Assembly: GCA_030746295.1 (NCBI GenBank) | Contig: JASLMY010000020.1 | Coordinates: 1 to 36,667 of the forward strand | Source: Alphaproteobacteria bacterium | GTDB taxonomy: Bacteria; Pseudomonadota; Alphaproteobacteria; GCA-2731375 | Direction: 5' to 3' | DNA: 36,667 nt | Part shown: one piece after another, positions 16,327-24,480 of the stretch | Position numbering within the stretch: position 1 is the stretch's first letter | How the letters are laid out: every line of letters starts with the position of its first letter | Program-made: the position numbers and the translations under genes | The notes under the pieces: generated by a model | What the model was told of the DNA's origin: nothing | Seen by the model: the letters and a program-made list of their open reading frames with translations, nothing else | Database searches by the model: none

Positions 16327-17829
16327 TCAGATCATGTCCTTGAGGACGAACTTCTGCACCTTGCCCATGGCGTTGCGGGGCAGGCTGTCACGGAAGACGA
16401 CGTCCTGCGGGTGCTTGAAGCGGGCGAGCCGGCCCTCGAAGGCGGCGATGATCCGCGCCTTGTCGAGGCTGCCTCCGGCTGCCGGCACCACCACCGCCAC
16501 CGGCACCTCGCTCCAGCGCGCATCGGCGCGGCCCACCACCGCCGCCTCTGCGACGCCTTCGATCGCGTGCAGCACCAGCTCCAGCTCGGCCGGATAGATG
16601 TTCTCGCTGCCGGAGATGATGACATCGGCCTTGCGGTCGTTGACGACGAGGAAACCGTCCGCGTCCCACTCGCCGATATCGCCGGTCCGAAACCAGCCGT
16701 GGTCGAAAGCCGCCGCCGTGGCTTCTTCGTTGTTCCAATAGCCGAGCATGACGTGGCGGCCGCGGACCTGGATTTCGCCGGCGACACCGGGCCCGACGAC
16801 ATTGTCCGCCTCGTCGACGATGCGGACCTCGGAATGGAGCGCCGCCTTGCCGGTGGTGCCGAGCTTGCGGGCCGAATCCTCGGGCCGCAGGTAGGCCGCG
16901 ATCGGCGCCGTCTCGGTGGTGCCGTAGATCTGCAGCACCGGCACGCCGCGGGCATGAAAGGCCTCGATCAGGTGGTGCGGCACCACCGACGAGCCCGTGG
17001 TCATCGAGCGCAGGCTGGAGATGTCCCGGTCTTCCCACTCGGGCCGGTCGATAACCGCCTGGATGGTCGCCGGCACCAGCACGGCGAGCGTCGCGGCGTG
17101 GCTCTCGATCGCGGCCAGGGTCGCCGCCGGCTCGAAGCGCGGCTGCAGCACCACCGTGGCGCCGACGTGAAAGGCCGGCAGGGTCTGGTTGTTGAGGCCG
17201 CCGACATGGAAGAGCGGCAGCGCCGTCAGCACGACGTCCTCGGCCGAAAGGTCGTGCAGGTGGGTGCTGTTGACGGCGTTCCAGAAGAGCGCCTCCTGGC
17301 TCAGCACCGCGCCTTTGGGCCGGCCCGTGGTGCCTGAGGTATAGACGATCAAATGCGGCGTCTCGTAGCCGACGCCGGGGCTCGAATCCTCGGCCACGGT
17401 CGCCTCGAAGGCGTCGATATGGGTCCAGCCCGGGGCCTCGAAGTCGACGGCAACGAGCCGACAGTTCGGATGGCCGGCCCGGATCCCCTCGACCAGCGCT
17501 TGAAAATCCTGCTCGACGAAGAGGGCCGAGGCACCAGCGTCGCCCAGGATGTAGTCATGCTCGGGCCCGGCCAGGCGCCAGTTCAACGGCACCACCATGG
17601 CACCCAACCGGGCGGTGGCGAAAACGAGCGCCAGAAAGACCGGGCTGTTGTAGCCCAGGAAGGCGACCCGGTCGCCGGGGCCGATGCCGAGCTCCCCTTT
17701 GAGGCCGCGGGCCATGGTGCGGATCTGCTCGGCGAAGGTCTCGTAGCCGATCGCCCAGCCCTCGAAATGGATCGCCGTCTTGTCGGGCAGGAAGGCAGCC
17801 TGGCGCTCGATCCAGTCGGAAAGGTTCAT
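16327..17829 (-). CDS. Class I adenylate-forming acyl-CoA synthetase
   Basis: Activates a carboxylic acid to its CoA thioester through an acyl-AMP (500 aa). Motifs in order: the P-loop-like VYTSGTTGRPKGAVL (about 161-175), QIYGTTETAP (A5), GEIQVRGRHVMLGYWNN, WFRTGDIGEWDADGFLVVNDRKADVI (A7-A8), SGSENIYPAELE, and PRNAMGKVQKFVLKD with the A10 catalytic lysine near the C-terminus. All are intact. The open frame continues far upstream, but MNLSDWIERQAAFLPDKTAI at ATG 17829 is the standard N-terminus. It is the first gene of a minus-strand operon with the thioesterase and crotonase, and diverges from tarD. The acid substrate is unknown. Confidence 0.9.
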   Translation of the reverse strand: MNLSDWIERQAAFLPDKTAIHFEGWAIGYETFAEQIRTMARGLKGELGIGPGDRVAFLGYNSPVFLALVFATARLGAMVVPLNWRLAGPEHDYILGDAGASALFVEQDFQALVEGIRAGHPNCRLVAVDFEAPGWTHIDAFEATVAEDSSPGVGYETPHLIVYTSGTTGRPKGAVLSQEALFWNAVNSTHLHDLSAEDVVLTALPLFHVGGLNNQTLPAFHVGATVVLQPRFEPAATLAAIESHAATLAVLVPATIQAVIDRPEWEDRDISSLRSMTTGSSVVPHHLIEAFHARGVPVLQIYGTTETAPIAAYLRPEDSARKLGTTGKAALHSEVRIVDEADNVVGPGVAGEIQVRGRHVMLGYWNNEEATAAAFDHGWFRTGDIGEWDADGFLVVNDRKADVIISGSENIYPAELELVLHAIEGVAEAAVVGRADARWSEVPVAVVVPAAGGSLDKARIIAAFEGRLARFKHPQDVVFRDSLPRNAMGKVQKFVLKDMI

Positions 17830-17970
17830 CGTCTGAAACGTCCCCAGCCTCGGCCGTCGGCGGTACTTTCGGCCGCCACCTTGCCCCGATCCGGCCGGCC
17901 GGCGCAACCGCGCCTGTCGCCGCTCGACGACCCATGTTAGGTAGGGCCCGGAAGCGGCGAAAGGAGTGGG

Positions 17971-19149
17971 GTGCGGGGCATGAGAATCGTCGAGATCCGC
18001 GAGCAGACGGTACCGATCAAGTCGGAGATCGCCAACGCCGCCATCGACTTCAGCCAGATGACGGCGAGCGTCCTGGCCCTCGTCACCGACGTGGTCCGCG
18101 ACGGCAAGCCGGTCGTCGGTTTCGGCTTCAACTCGAACGGCCGCTACGCCCAGGGCGGCATCCTGCGCGAGCGGGTGATCCCCCGGGTCATGGCGGCCGC
18201 ACCCGAGAGCCTGCTGGACGAGAGCGGCAGCAACTTGGCCCCGGCCAAGGTCTGGGCAGCGGCGATGGCGAACGAGAAGCCGGGCGGCCACGGCGACCGC
18301 TCGGTCGCGGTCGGCGTGTTGGACATGGCGGTCTGGGACGCGGTGGCCAAGGTCGCAGAGAAGCCGCTCCACCGTTTGCTGGCCGAGCGCTACAACGACG
18401 GCCGCTTCGACGAACGCGTCTTCGTCTACGCCGCCGGCGGCTATTACGGCCCGGGCAAGGACGAGACGGCGCTGCAAAACGAGATGCAGGGCTATTTGGC
18501 CCAGGGCTATGACACGGTCAAGATGAAGATCGGCGCGGCCCCCATCGACGAGGACAAGCGGCGTATCGAGGCGGTGCTGGAGGTGGTGGGCTCAGGTGAC
18601 CGGTTGGCGGTCGACGCCAACGGCCGCTTCGATCTGGAGACGGCGCTGGCCTACGCCGAGATGATGGCGCCCTATGGCCTTCGCTGGTTCGAGGAACCCG
18701 GCGACCCCCTCGACTTCGCCCTCCAGGCCGAGCTCTCGAAGGTCTATGCGCCGGCGATGTCGACGGCGGAGAACCTCTTCTCGCACCAGGACGCGCGCAA
18801 CCTCGCCCGCTATGCCGGCATGCGGCCCGAACGCGACATCTTGCAATTCGACCCGGTGCTCGCCTACGGCCTGGTGGAATACTTGCGCATCCTGGAGACG
18901 ATGGCGGACTTCGGCTGGCCCTACGGCCAGCACATCCCCCACGGCGGGCATCAGTTCGCGTTGGAGATCGCCGCCGGCCTCGGCCTCGGCGGCAACGAAT
19001 CCTACCCCGGCGTCTTCCAGCCCTTCGGCGGCTTCGCCGACGAGTTGGCCGTCGAGGACGGACACGTGGCGCCTTCGGCCCTGCCGGGCATCGGCTACGA
19101 GGGCAAGGCCAACCTCTATGCCGTCCTCCGAACCCTGGTCGAGGACTGA
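17971..19149 (+). CDS. tarD: D(-)-tartrate dehydratase, enolase superfamily
   Basis: Predicted to dehydrate D-tartrate to oxaloacetate with Mg2+. The 392-aa protein strongly resembles characterised TarD over its whole length: GFGFNSNGRYAQGG, NEKPGGHGDRSVAVG, VFVYAAGGYY, then the KxK lysines (K184, K186 in KMKIG), metal ligands D215 (DANGRF), E241 (WFEEPGDPLD) and E267 (STAENLFSHQD), and H324 in HIPHGGHQ. Nothing is missing. AAAGGAG lies 4 bases before GTG 17971 and 13 before ATG 17980, so either may start; the difference is three residues. It is 8 bases upstream of an isochorismatase-fold gene and divergent from the acyl-CoA synthetase operon. Confidence 0.88.
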   Translation: MRGMRIVEIREQTVPIKSEIANAAIDFSQMTASVLALVTDVVRDGKPVVGFGFNSNGRYAQGGILRERVIPRVMAAAPESLLDESGSNLAPAKVWAAAMANEKPGGHGDRSVAVGVLDMAVWDAVAKVAEKPLHRLLAERYNDGRFDERVFVYAAGGYYGPGKDETALQNEMQGYLAQGYDTVKMKIGAAPIDEDKRRIEAVLEVVGSGDRLAVDANGRFDLETALAYAEMMAPYGLRWFEEPGDPLDFALQAELSKVYAPAMSTAENLFSHQDARNLARYAGMRPERDILQFDPVLAYGLVEYLRILETMADFGWPYGQHIPHGGHQFALEIAAGLGLGGNESYPGVFQPFGGFADELAVEDGHVAPSALPGIGYEGKANLYAVLRTLVED

Positions 19150-19157
19150 GCGGTATC

Positions 19158-19757
19158 ATGGCCGGAACGGTTCTGCTCGCGGTCCATTACCAGAACGAGA
19201 ACTGCCACCCCGACGGCAAGGTCAAGCTCGGCATCGCGGCGACAGCCGAGACCTGGCGGGAAAAGACCCTGGCGGCGGCGGGGCGGCTCTTGGCGGGCGC
19301 CCGCAGCCACGGCGTGCCGGTGATCCACGTACGCCTGGCGGTCCGCGCCGACTTCCGGGACGTCATGGCCAACGCCCCTATCTATCGTCAGTGGCAGGAG
19401 ACCGAGACCTGGATCGAGGGCACGTGGGGCGCGGAATTCCTCGACGGCCTGGGACCGGCGGGCGACGAGCTGGTGGTGACGCACACCCGCAACAACGCCT
19501 TCTACGGCTCGCCCCTCCAGGCCTATCTCGACCGCTACCGGCCGCGAGCGTTGGTCATCGCCGGCGTCTCCACGGCCTATGCGGTCGACCACGCGACGCG
19601 CCACGCTGCCGATCTCGGCTATCGGGTGACGATTGCCCACGACGCCTGCCAGACCGCGACGCTGGCGCAACATGAGGCCGCGCTGACGACGCTTGTCATG
19701 TTCGCCGAGATCAAGCCCGTCGACGAGATCGTCGCCGGCTTCGCCGGTGGGGCGTAA
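19158..19757 (+). CDS. Isochorismatase-fold protein lacking the cysteine-hydrolase triad
   Basis: 199 aa with the fold signature of the isochorismatase/cysteine hydrolase superfamily: LLAVHYQNENCHPDG at the first strand, ELVVTHTRNNAFYGSPL, and VIAGVSTAYAVDHATRHAADLGYRVTIAHDAC. The nucleophilic cysteine place (GVST-x-x-C) holds A142, the aspartate place of the first strand holds H10, and the lysine place holds H109. It cannot therefore work as an ordinary amidohydrolase of this family; it may be a binding protein or use another chemistry. It starts 8 bases after tarD and is probably cotranscribed, so a link with tartrate or a related hydroxyacid is plausible. Confidence 0.78.
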   Translation: MAGTVLLAVHYQNENCHPDGKVKLGIAATAETWREKTLAAAGRLLAGARSHGVPVIHVRLAVRADFRDVMANAPIYRQWQETETWIEGTWGAEFLDGLGPAGDELVVTHTRNNAFYGSPLQAYLDRYRPRALVIAGVSTAYAVDHATRHAADLGYRVTIAHDACQTATLAQHEAALTTLVMFAEIKPVDEIVAGFAGGA

Positions 19758-19768
19758 GCCTGGCTAAA

Positions 19769-19797
19769 TTGCCGCTCGCGGGCGAAGCCGTTATGAT
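19769..19797 (+). promoter_or_regulatory. Sigma-70-like promoter for the CoA-transferase gene
   Basis: TTGCCG (19769-19774), 17 bases, TATGAT (19792-19797). Transcription would begin near 19804, 30 bases before ATG 19834. This gives the CoA-transferase/crotonase pair an entry separate from tarD. Confidence 0.5.
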
Positions 19798-19833
19798 CCG
19801 GCGCAATCGCCCCTGCATTCGGGAACACCATCC

Positions 19834-21072
19834 ATGGCAGCAGAGAAATCCGGCCCGCTGGCGGGCGTCAAAGTCGTCGACCTCACGCACCAGATGGCGG
19901 GGCCAACCTGCGGCCTGATGCTGGCCGACATGGGCGCCGACGTCGTCAAGGTGGAGAAGATCGGCATTGGCGACGACACCCGGCGCATGCGCCCGCCCGA
20001 GATCGAGGGCGAGTCGGCCGCCTTCATGATGATGAACCGCAACAAGCGCGGCATCGTCCTCGACCTCAAGACCGAGGGCGGCAAGCGGGTCTTGAAACGG
20101 ATGCTGGAGACGGCTGACATCGCCATCGAGAACTACCGCGCCGACACCATGGCGAAGCTGGGCCTCGGCTACGACGACCTGAAGGCGGCGAACCCAGGTC
20201 TCGTCTACGGCTCGATCTCAGGCTTCGGCAAGACCGGCCCCTACGCCGACCGCGGCGGCTTCGACCTGATCGCCCAGGCGATGAGCGGGATCATGAGCGT
20301 CACCGGCGAGGGCGGCGGCCGGCCGCCGGTCAAGGTCGGCCCGCCGGTCTGCGACATCACCGCCGGCATCCTGCTGACCGTCGGCGTGCTGGCGGCCTAT
20401 GCCGAGCGCCTCAAGACCGGCAAGGGCCAGATGGTCGAGACCTCGCTCTTGGAGGCCGGCATCACGCACACCTTCTGGCAGTCGGCGATCTGCTTCGCCA
20501 CCGGCACCGCACCCGAAGCCATGGGCACCGCGCATCCCCTGGCATCACCCTACCAAGCAGTCCGCACCAAGGACGGCTACATCGTCCTCGGTGCCGCCAA
20601 CGCCAAGCTCTGGCTCGACATGCTGAACCTGATCGGGGCGCCGGAGCTGGCCGAAGACCCGCGCTTCGCCGAGAACGGCGACCGTCTCGCCAATCGCGAG
20701 GCCCTGATCGCGGAATTGGAAGCCCGCTTCGAGACCCGGACGAGCGCCGATTGGCTCGACGCCCTGGCCGCGGCCGGCGTGCCGGCGGGGCCGATCCACG
20801 ACGTCAAGGAAATGCACGAGGATCGGCACACGCTCGCCCGCGAGATGGTGGTCGAGGTCGCGCACCCGGTCGCCGGGCCGGTCAAGACCATCGGCCATCC
20901 GCTGAAATTCTCCCGGACGCCGGGCAAGGTGGCCTTCGCCGCACCCGTCTTCGGCCAGCACACCGCCGAGGTCCTGGCCGAGTACGGTTTCGACGAGACC
21001 GAGATCCGGGCACTGGCCGACGAAGGCGCCCTGCATCTGGGCCGGGTGCCGCGAGCCGCGGCCGCCGAATAG
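19834..21072 (+). CDS. CaiB/BaiF (class III) CoA-transferase
   Basis: Moves CoA between carboxylic acids (412 aa). The family opening is seen as LAGVKVVDLTHQMAGPTCGLMLADMGADVVKVE, followed by MMMNRNKRGIVLDLK, ENYRADTMAKLGLGYDD and GSISGFGKTGPYADRGGFD, where the aspartate of GGFDLIAQAMSG is the covalent acyl carrier. The C-terminal GVPAGPIHDVKEMHEDRH closes the interlaced fold. Substrates cannot be read from sequence; formyl-, succinyl- and mesaconyl-CoA transferases all look like this. It follows a promoter at 19769-19797 and precedes a crotonase by 64 bases, so acid activation followed by crotonase chemistry is a reasonable guess. Confidence 0.9.
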   Translation: MAAEKSGPLAGVKVVDLTHQMAGPTCGLMLADMGADVVKVEKIGIGDDTRRMRPPEIEGESAAFMMMNRNKRGIVLDLKTEGGKRVLKRMLETADIAIENYRADTMAKLGLGYDDLKAANPGLVYGSISGFGKTGPYADRGGFDLIAQAMSGIMSVTGEGGGRPPVKVGPPVCDITAGILLTVGVLAAYAERLKTGKGQMVETSLLEAGITHTFWQSAICFATGTAPEAMGTAHPLASPYQAVRTKDGYIVLGAANAKLWLDMLNLIGAPELAEDPRFAENGDRLANREALIAELEARFETRTSADWLDALAAAGVPAGPIHDVKEMHEDRHTLAREMVVEVAHPVAGPVKTIGHPLKFSRTPGKVAFAAPVFGQHTAEVLAEYGFDETEIRALADEGALHLGRVPRAAAAE

Positions 21073-21136
21073 CAGTTTCATCGATTCAGCCAAGCGAGCG
21101 ACGCGGCCCGGCCGCGCCGCGGGGAAAGGGAACGAC

Positions 21137-21931
21137 ATGCCGAGCACGACCGAGAAGATGATCGCCAAGAAGGAAGACGGGATTGGCTGGATGATCTTCA
21201 ACAATCCGGCCCGCCTCAACGCCGTCTCGTTCGACATGTGGCAGGCGGTGCCGGCGATCCTGGACGATTTCGCCGCCGACGACGAAGTCCGCGTCGTCGT
21301 CGTGACCGGGGCGGGGGGCAAAGCCTTCGTCTCGGGCGCCGACATCTCGGAGTTCGAGGAGAAGCGCGGCTCGAAGGAAGCGGTGGAGACCTATAACGCC
21401 GCCGGCACCGCCGCACACCTGGCGCTTTCCCGGATGATGAAGCCGACCATCGCCATGATCCGGGGCTATTGCATCGGTGGTGGCATGGCGGTGGCGCTCG
21501 ACTGCGACCTCCGCGTCGCCGCCGAGGGCAGCCGCTTCGGCGTGCCGGCGGCGAAGCTCGGCCTCGGCTACGCTTACGATGGCATCGCCCGGCTCGCAGG
21601 CCTCGTCGGACCGGCAATGGCGAAGGAGATCTTCTTCACGGCGCGCCAGTTCTCGGGCGAGGAGGCGCTCGCCATGGGTCTCGTCAACCGCCTGGTGCCC
21701 GCCACCGTGCTCGACGGCTATGTCCGCGACTACGCCCGCACCATCGGCGCCAACGCGCCGCTCACCATCGGCGCCGTCAAGATGGCGGTGACGGAGTACC
21801 TGAAGGACCCGGATACGCGCGACCTCGACGCGGTGCAGGCCGCGGTCGACGCCTGCTTCGCCAGCGAGGACTACGTCGAGGGCCGCACCGCCTTCATGGA
21901 AAAGCGCCCGCCCCAGTTCAAGGGGCGGTAA
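21137..21931 (+). CDS. Crotonase-fold protein without the two catalytic glutamates
   Basis: 264-aa member of the enoyl-CoA hydratase/isomerase superfamily. Oxyanion-hole elements FVSGADISEF (about 65-74) and GYCIGGGMAV (about 110-119) are intact, but both hydratase glutamates are replaced: A118 in GGGMAVAL and A138 in GVPAAKLG. A LGLGYAYDGI motif follows; the related minus-strand crotonase has LGLVVAYDEM at the same place, so the shared AYD may carry the chemistry. It is probably not a simple hydratase despite the family name. Ribosome site GGGAAAGGGAA precedes ATG 21137. Probably cotranscribed with the CoA-transferase. Confidence 0.83.
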   Translation: MPSTTEKMIAKKEDGIGWMIFNNPARLNAVSFDMWQAVPAILDDFAADDEVRVVVVTGAGGKAFVSGADISEFEEKRGSKEAVETYNAAGTAAHLALSRMMKPTIAMIRGYCIGGGMAVALDCDLRVAAEGSRFGVPAAKLGLGYAYDGIARLAGLVGPAMAKEIFFTARQFSGEEALAMGLVNRLVPATVLDGYVRDYARTIGANAPLTIGAVKMAVTEYLKDPDTRDLDAVQAAVDACFASEDYVEGRTAFMEKRPPQFKGR

Positions 21932-22004
21932 TGTGGGCCGCGCTCTGTGGCCCTGGGTAGCCGGGCCATTGATTCGACCACGATGACCCATTCTTGGAGA
22001 CACG

Positions 22005-22433
22005 GTGCAGGCTTGGCGATTCAAGGACGCGAAAGCGCGGTTGAGCGAGGTCCTGAAGCTGGCTCAACGGCAAGGCCCGCAGGAGATTACGGTGCACGGC
22101 CGGTCAGCGGCGGTGGTTCTCTCTCGCGAGAACTATGACAAGCTGGTCGCTAGGAAACCCTCCTTCGTCTCTCTTATGCGCGCTTCGCCCTTGGTCGGCC
22201 TCGAGCTCGAAATAGAGCGAGACACCTCGCCGCCGCGCGACGTCACGCGCTTATACCAGCAGACATTCGAACCGAAGTGCCCGACGTCATCGCGAGGAGG
22301 CAACGCCGACGACGCGATCCAGTATCTTGGCTTCCAAGCTGGATCGCTTCGCTACGCTCGCGATGACGCCCGTGAAGCAGCGAAATGCGTTCGCGCAGCC
22401 GACCGCTCAGGCCGTCGCCGCCACGCGGTCTAG
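22005..22433 (+). CDS. Phd/YefM-type antitoxin with an abnormal C-terminus (orphan)
   Basis: Residues 1 to about 80 are a typical Phd/YefM antitoxin: an N-terminal DNA-binding region (MQAWRFKDAKARLSEVLKLA) followed by GPQEITVHGRSAAVVLSRENYDKLV and a toxin-wrapping tail. The usual protein ends near GLELEIERD-RDV; here the frame continues about 60 codons through a palindromic repeat to a stop at 22433, overlapping the end of the PhyH gene. No PIN or other toxin follows, so the pair is broken: toxin and antitoxin tail appear lost or replaced at the repeat. The start is GTG 22005 with GGAGA 4 bases upstream. Confidence 0.7.
   Translation: MQAWRFKDAKARLSEVLKLAQRQGPQEITVHGRSAAVVLSRENYDKLVARKPSFVSLMRASPLVGLELEIERDTSPPRDVTRLYQQTFEPKCPTSSRGGNADDAIQYLGFQAGSLRYARDDAREAAKCVRAADRSGRRRHAV
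22285..22368. repeat. 84-bp nested palindromic repeat
   Basis: Outer arms CGTCATCGCGAG (22285-22296) and CTCGCGATGACG (22357-22368) are perfect 12-base inverted repeats. Inside them GCGATCCAG (22314-22322) faces CTGGATCGC (22339-22347), and CTTGG (22326-22330) faces CCAAG (22334-22338). The whole unit can fold into a long hairpin or cruciform. It resembles dispersed palindromic intergenic elements (MITE/REP-like) of Alphaproteobacteria, whose translated minus frame gives RHRERSEAIQ-type peptides. It lies at the abnormal 3' end of the antitoxin gene. Confidence 0.75.
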
Positions 22434-23426
22434 GGCGTCGAGGGCGGCGCTGGCGCGGGCCTTCTTGTCGGGCTTGGGGTCGCGCTGCACGATCCGCATC
22501 AGCGCCGCCCGCGCCGTCTCGTCGCCGGCCGCCGCCAACTCGAAAGCCATTTCGTCGCGGCGCTCGTAATACTGCCAGTCGAAGGGCACCACCTTCGGAT
22601 TCTGCCGCTCCCAATAGTATTTGAGCTCGTCGGTGGTCCAATCCGCGTAGACCTCTTCCCAAGTGCCGCAGCCGGAATAGGGCCGCATCGAGACCTCGGA
22701 GATCGGCTCGTCGGCCCGCTGGTAGCGCGGGTCCATGGAGTGGCGGATGCTCTCTGAGCGGTTCGCCAGCCCCTTGTGCACGGTCATCGAGTGGAAGACG
22801 AGGGCGTCGCCGAGCGCGAAATCGCCGGTCCGCCAGCGTCCCTCGTAGGGCGCGATCACCTCCAGCCCGCCGGCGCCGCTGGAGACCGCGAACTCGGCCA
22901 CGCCCGAGCGGTGGCTGCCCTCGGCGACCGCGAGGCCGCCCGTCGCCTGGGGGCAATCGTGCATCGGCAGCCAGACGGTATAGGTCTCGGGCGTGCCCTG
23001 GATGTGGACGAAGTCTTGATGCGGGCGGGTGGTGAATTCCTCGCGCTGGGGGAAGACGTTGCGGATGACATGCAAGGGGTGCACCAGCACCTCGCCGCCG
23101 AGCATGCGCTCGAAGAAGCCGACGATCGCCGGGTGGCGCTTCAAGGCATGGGTCGTTTCCAGGCGGTAGTAGGGGGCGTAGACCTCGAGGAAGCGCGGCT
23201 GCGGGTCGTAGCAGGCCTGGGCCGGATCGGCGATCCGCTCCTCGATCGGCGTGCCGGGCAGGAGCCAGCCGGCGGCGGCGACAATTTCGCGGAACCGGCG
23301 GCCGACCGCCCCGATCTCCTGGGCCGGCACCAACCCCTTGATGAAGAGATAGCCGTCCCGCGCCATCCGCTCTTGCAGCGCATCGCCGTCGCCCAGGATG
23401 TCGCTCGAGTCGATAAAGTCCCGCAT
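22407..23426 (-). CDS. PhyH family Fe(II)/2-oxoglutarate oxygenase
   Basis: 339-aa hydroxylase of the phytanoyl-CoA dioxygenase family. Metal ligands H136 and D138 (TRPHQDFVHIQG) and H217 (MTVHKGLANRS) are visible, with R228 (ESIRHSMDPRY) likely for 2-oxoglutarate. It also has TVWLPMHDCPQATGGLAVAEGSHRSG and a long C-terminal helical tail. It is divergent from an LLM-type oxidoreductase and an HD-domain protein with PhnZ/MIOX-like metal ligands. In known phosphonate pathways a PhyH enzyme (PhnY*, TmpA) hydroxylates the substrate for an HD diiron oxygenase (PhnZ, TmpB), so a similar two-step oxidation is suggested. Ribosome site AGGGGAAAA precedes ATG 23426. Confidence 0.88.
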   Translation of the reverse strand: MRDFIDSSDILGDGDALQERMARDGYLFIKGLVPAQEIGAVGRRFREIVAAAGWLLPGTPIEERIADPAQACYDPQPRFLEVYAPYYRLETTHALKRHPAIVGFFERMLGGEVLVHPLHVIRNVFPQREEFTTRPHQDFVHIQGTPETYTVWLPMHDCPQATGGLAVAEGSHRSGVAEFAVSSGAGGLEVIAPYEGRWRTGDFALGDALVFHSMTVHKGLANRSESIRHSMDPRYQRADEPISEVSMRPYSGCGTWEEVYADWTTDELKYYWERQNPKVVPFDWQYYERRDEMAFELAAAGDETARAALMRIVQRDPKPDKKARASAALDALDRVAATA

Positions 23427-23461
23427 CGCTTTTCCCCTACGCCTCGGTCTCTCTTCGCGGA

Positions 23462-23490
23462 AGTGTAACTCCCGAATAATGCCACGTCAC
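23462..23490 (-). promoter_or_regulatory. Candidate promoter for the PhyH gene
   Basis: On the minus strand: GTGACG (23485-23490), 17 bases, TACACT (23462-23467). Transcription would begin near 23455, about 29 bases before ATG 23426. Each box matches consensus at four of six places. Confidence 0.35.
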
Positions 23491-23570
23491 CCGAGGTGCC
23501 AGAGTTGTTGCGCGCCTCGGCCGATTCGTGCTGCCCTTTCGCCAGGCGAACAACGATGGGAGGAGGCGAC

Positions 23571-24464
23571 ATGCAGGTCGGCAAGTGGGGTGTTTGGTTC
23601 TCGACCAACAACCCGGCGCTCAGCGCCGCGGACGACAGCACCCGCGACAACCTGGCCCGCTTGGCCCAGACCGTCGAGAGCCACGGCTATTCGGTGCTCT
23701 GGTACCCGGAGGCGCTGGCCTTCGAAGCGATGGCGCTGGGCGGCTTCCTCCTGGGCCGGACCGAGCGGCTTTGCCTCGGCAGCGGCATTGCCAACATCTA
23801 CGCCCGCGATGCCACCGCGGCGATGCAGGGCCACAACACGCTGAACAACCTCTATGGCGGCCGCTTCATCCTGGGCCTCGGCGTCTCCCACGTACCGATC
23901 GTCGAGGCCGCCCGCGGCCATGTCTACGGCAAACCGTTGGCCGCCATGCGGGCCTATCTCGAAGGCATGCACGCGGCCCCGATCCAGGTCGAGGCACCCG
24001 GACGCCAGGTCGTCCTGGCGGCACTCGGCCCCAAGATGCTGGCCCTGGCGGCGGAGTTGGCCGATGGCGCGCTGCCCTACAACGTGACGCCAGAGCACAC
24101 CGCCCGGGCCCGCGAGATCCTGGGCCCCGACAAGCGCCTCTGCGTCGAGCAGAAGATCTGCCTGACAAGCGACGCCGCCACCGCCCGTCGGGTCGCCGCC
24201 GAGCAGATGGCCCGCTACATGGTCCTGCCCAACTACCGCAACTGCTGGTTCGGCCTCGGCTTCACCGAGGACGAGTTGGAAGGCCGAGGCAGCGACCGCT
24301 TCCTCGACACCATGGTCGCCTGGGGCAGCGAAGACGAAATCCGCGGCCGCCTGCAAGCCCACCTCGATGCCGGCGCCGACCACGTCTGCATCCAGCCCTT
24401 CGACCCCGACGGCGGCCCGCTGCCCTGCTGGAAGGCCCTCGAAGCCTTCGCCCCCGGCGATTGA
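23571..24464 (+). CDS. LLM-class flavin/F420-dependent oxidoreductase
   Basis: Luciferase-like TIM-barrel oxidoreductase of 297 aa. Seen: WGVWFSTNNPALSA, TVESHGYSVLWYPEALAFEAMAL, LCLGSGIANIYARDATAAMQGHNTLNNLYGGRFILGLGVSH (the conserved LLM substrate and cofactor strands), and WGSEDEIRGRLQAHLDAGADHVCIQP at the C-terminus. This is the style of the F420-dependent subfamily, but FMN use cannot be excluded and no F420 biosynthesis gene is in the window. A frame open to 23496 exists; GGGAGGAGG before ATG 23571 decides the start. It is followed after 16 bases by the HD-domain gene and is divergent from PhyH. Confidence 0.85.
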   Translation: MQVGKWGVWFSTNNPALSAADDSTRDNLARLAQTVESHGYSVLWYPEALAFEAMALGGFLLGRTERLCLGSGIANIYARDATAAMQGHNTLNNLYGGRFILGLGVSHVPIVEAARGHVYGKPLAAMRAYLEGMHAAPIQVEAPGRQVVLAALGPKMLALAAELADGALPYNVTPEHTARAREILGPDKRLCVEQKICLTSDAATARRVAAEQMARYMVLPNYRNCWFGLGFTEDELEGRGSDRFLDTMVAWGSEDEIRGRLQAHLDAGADHVCIQPFDPDGGPLPCWKALEAFAPGD

Positions 24465-24480
24465 GACGAGGAGACCAGCC

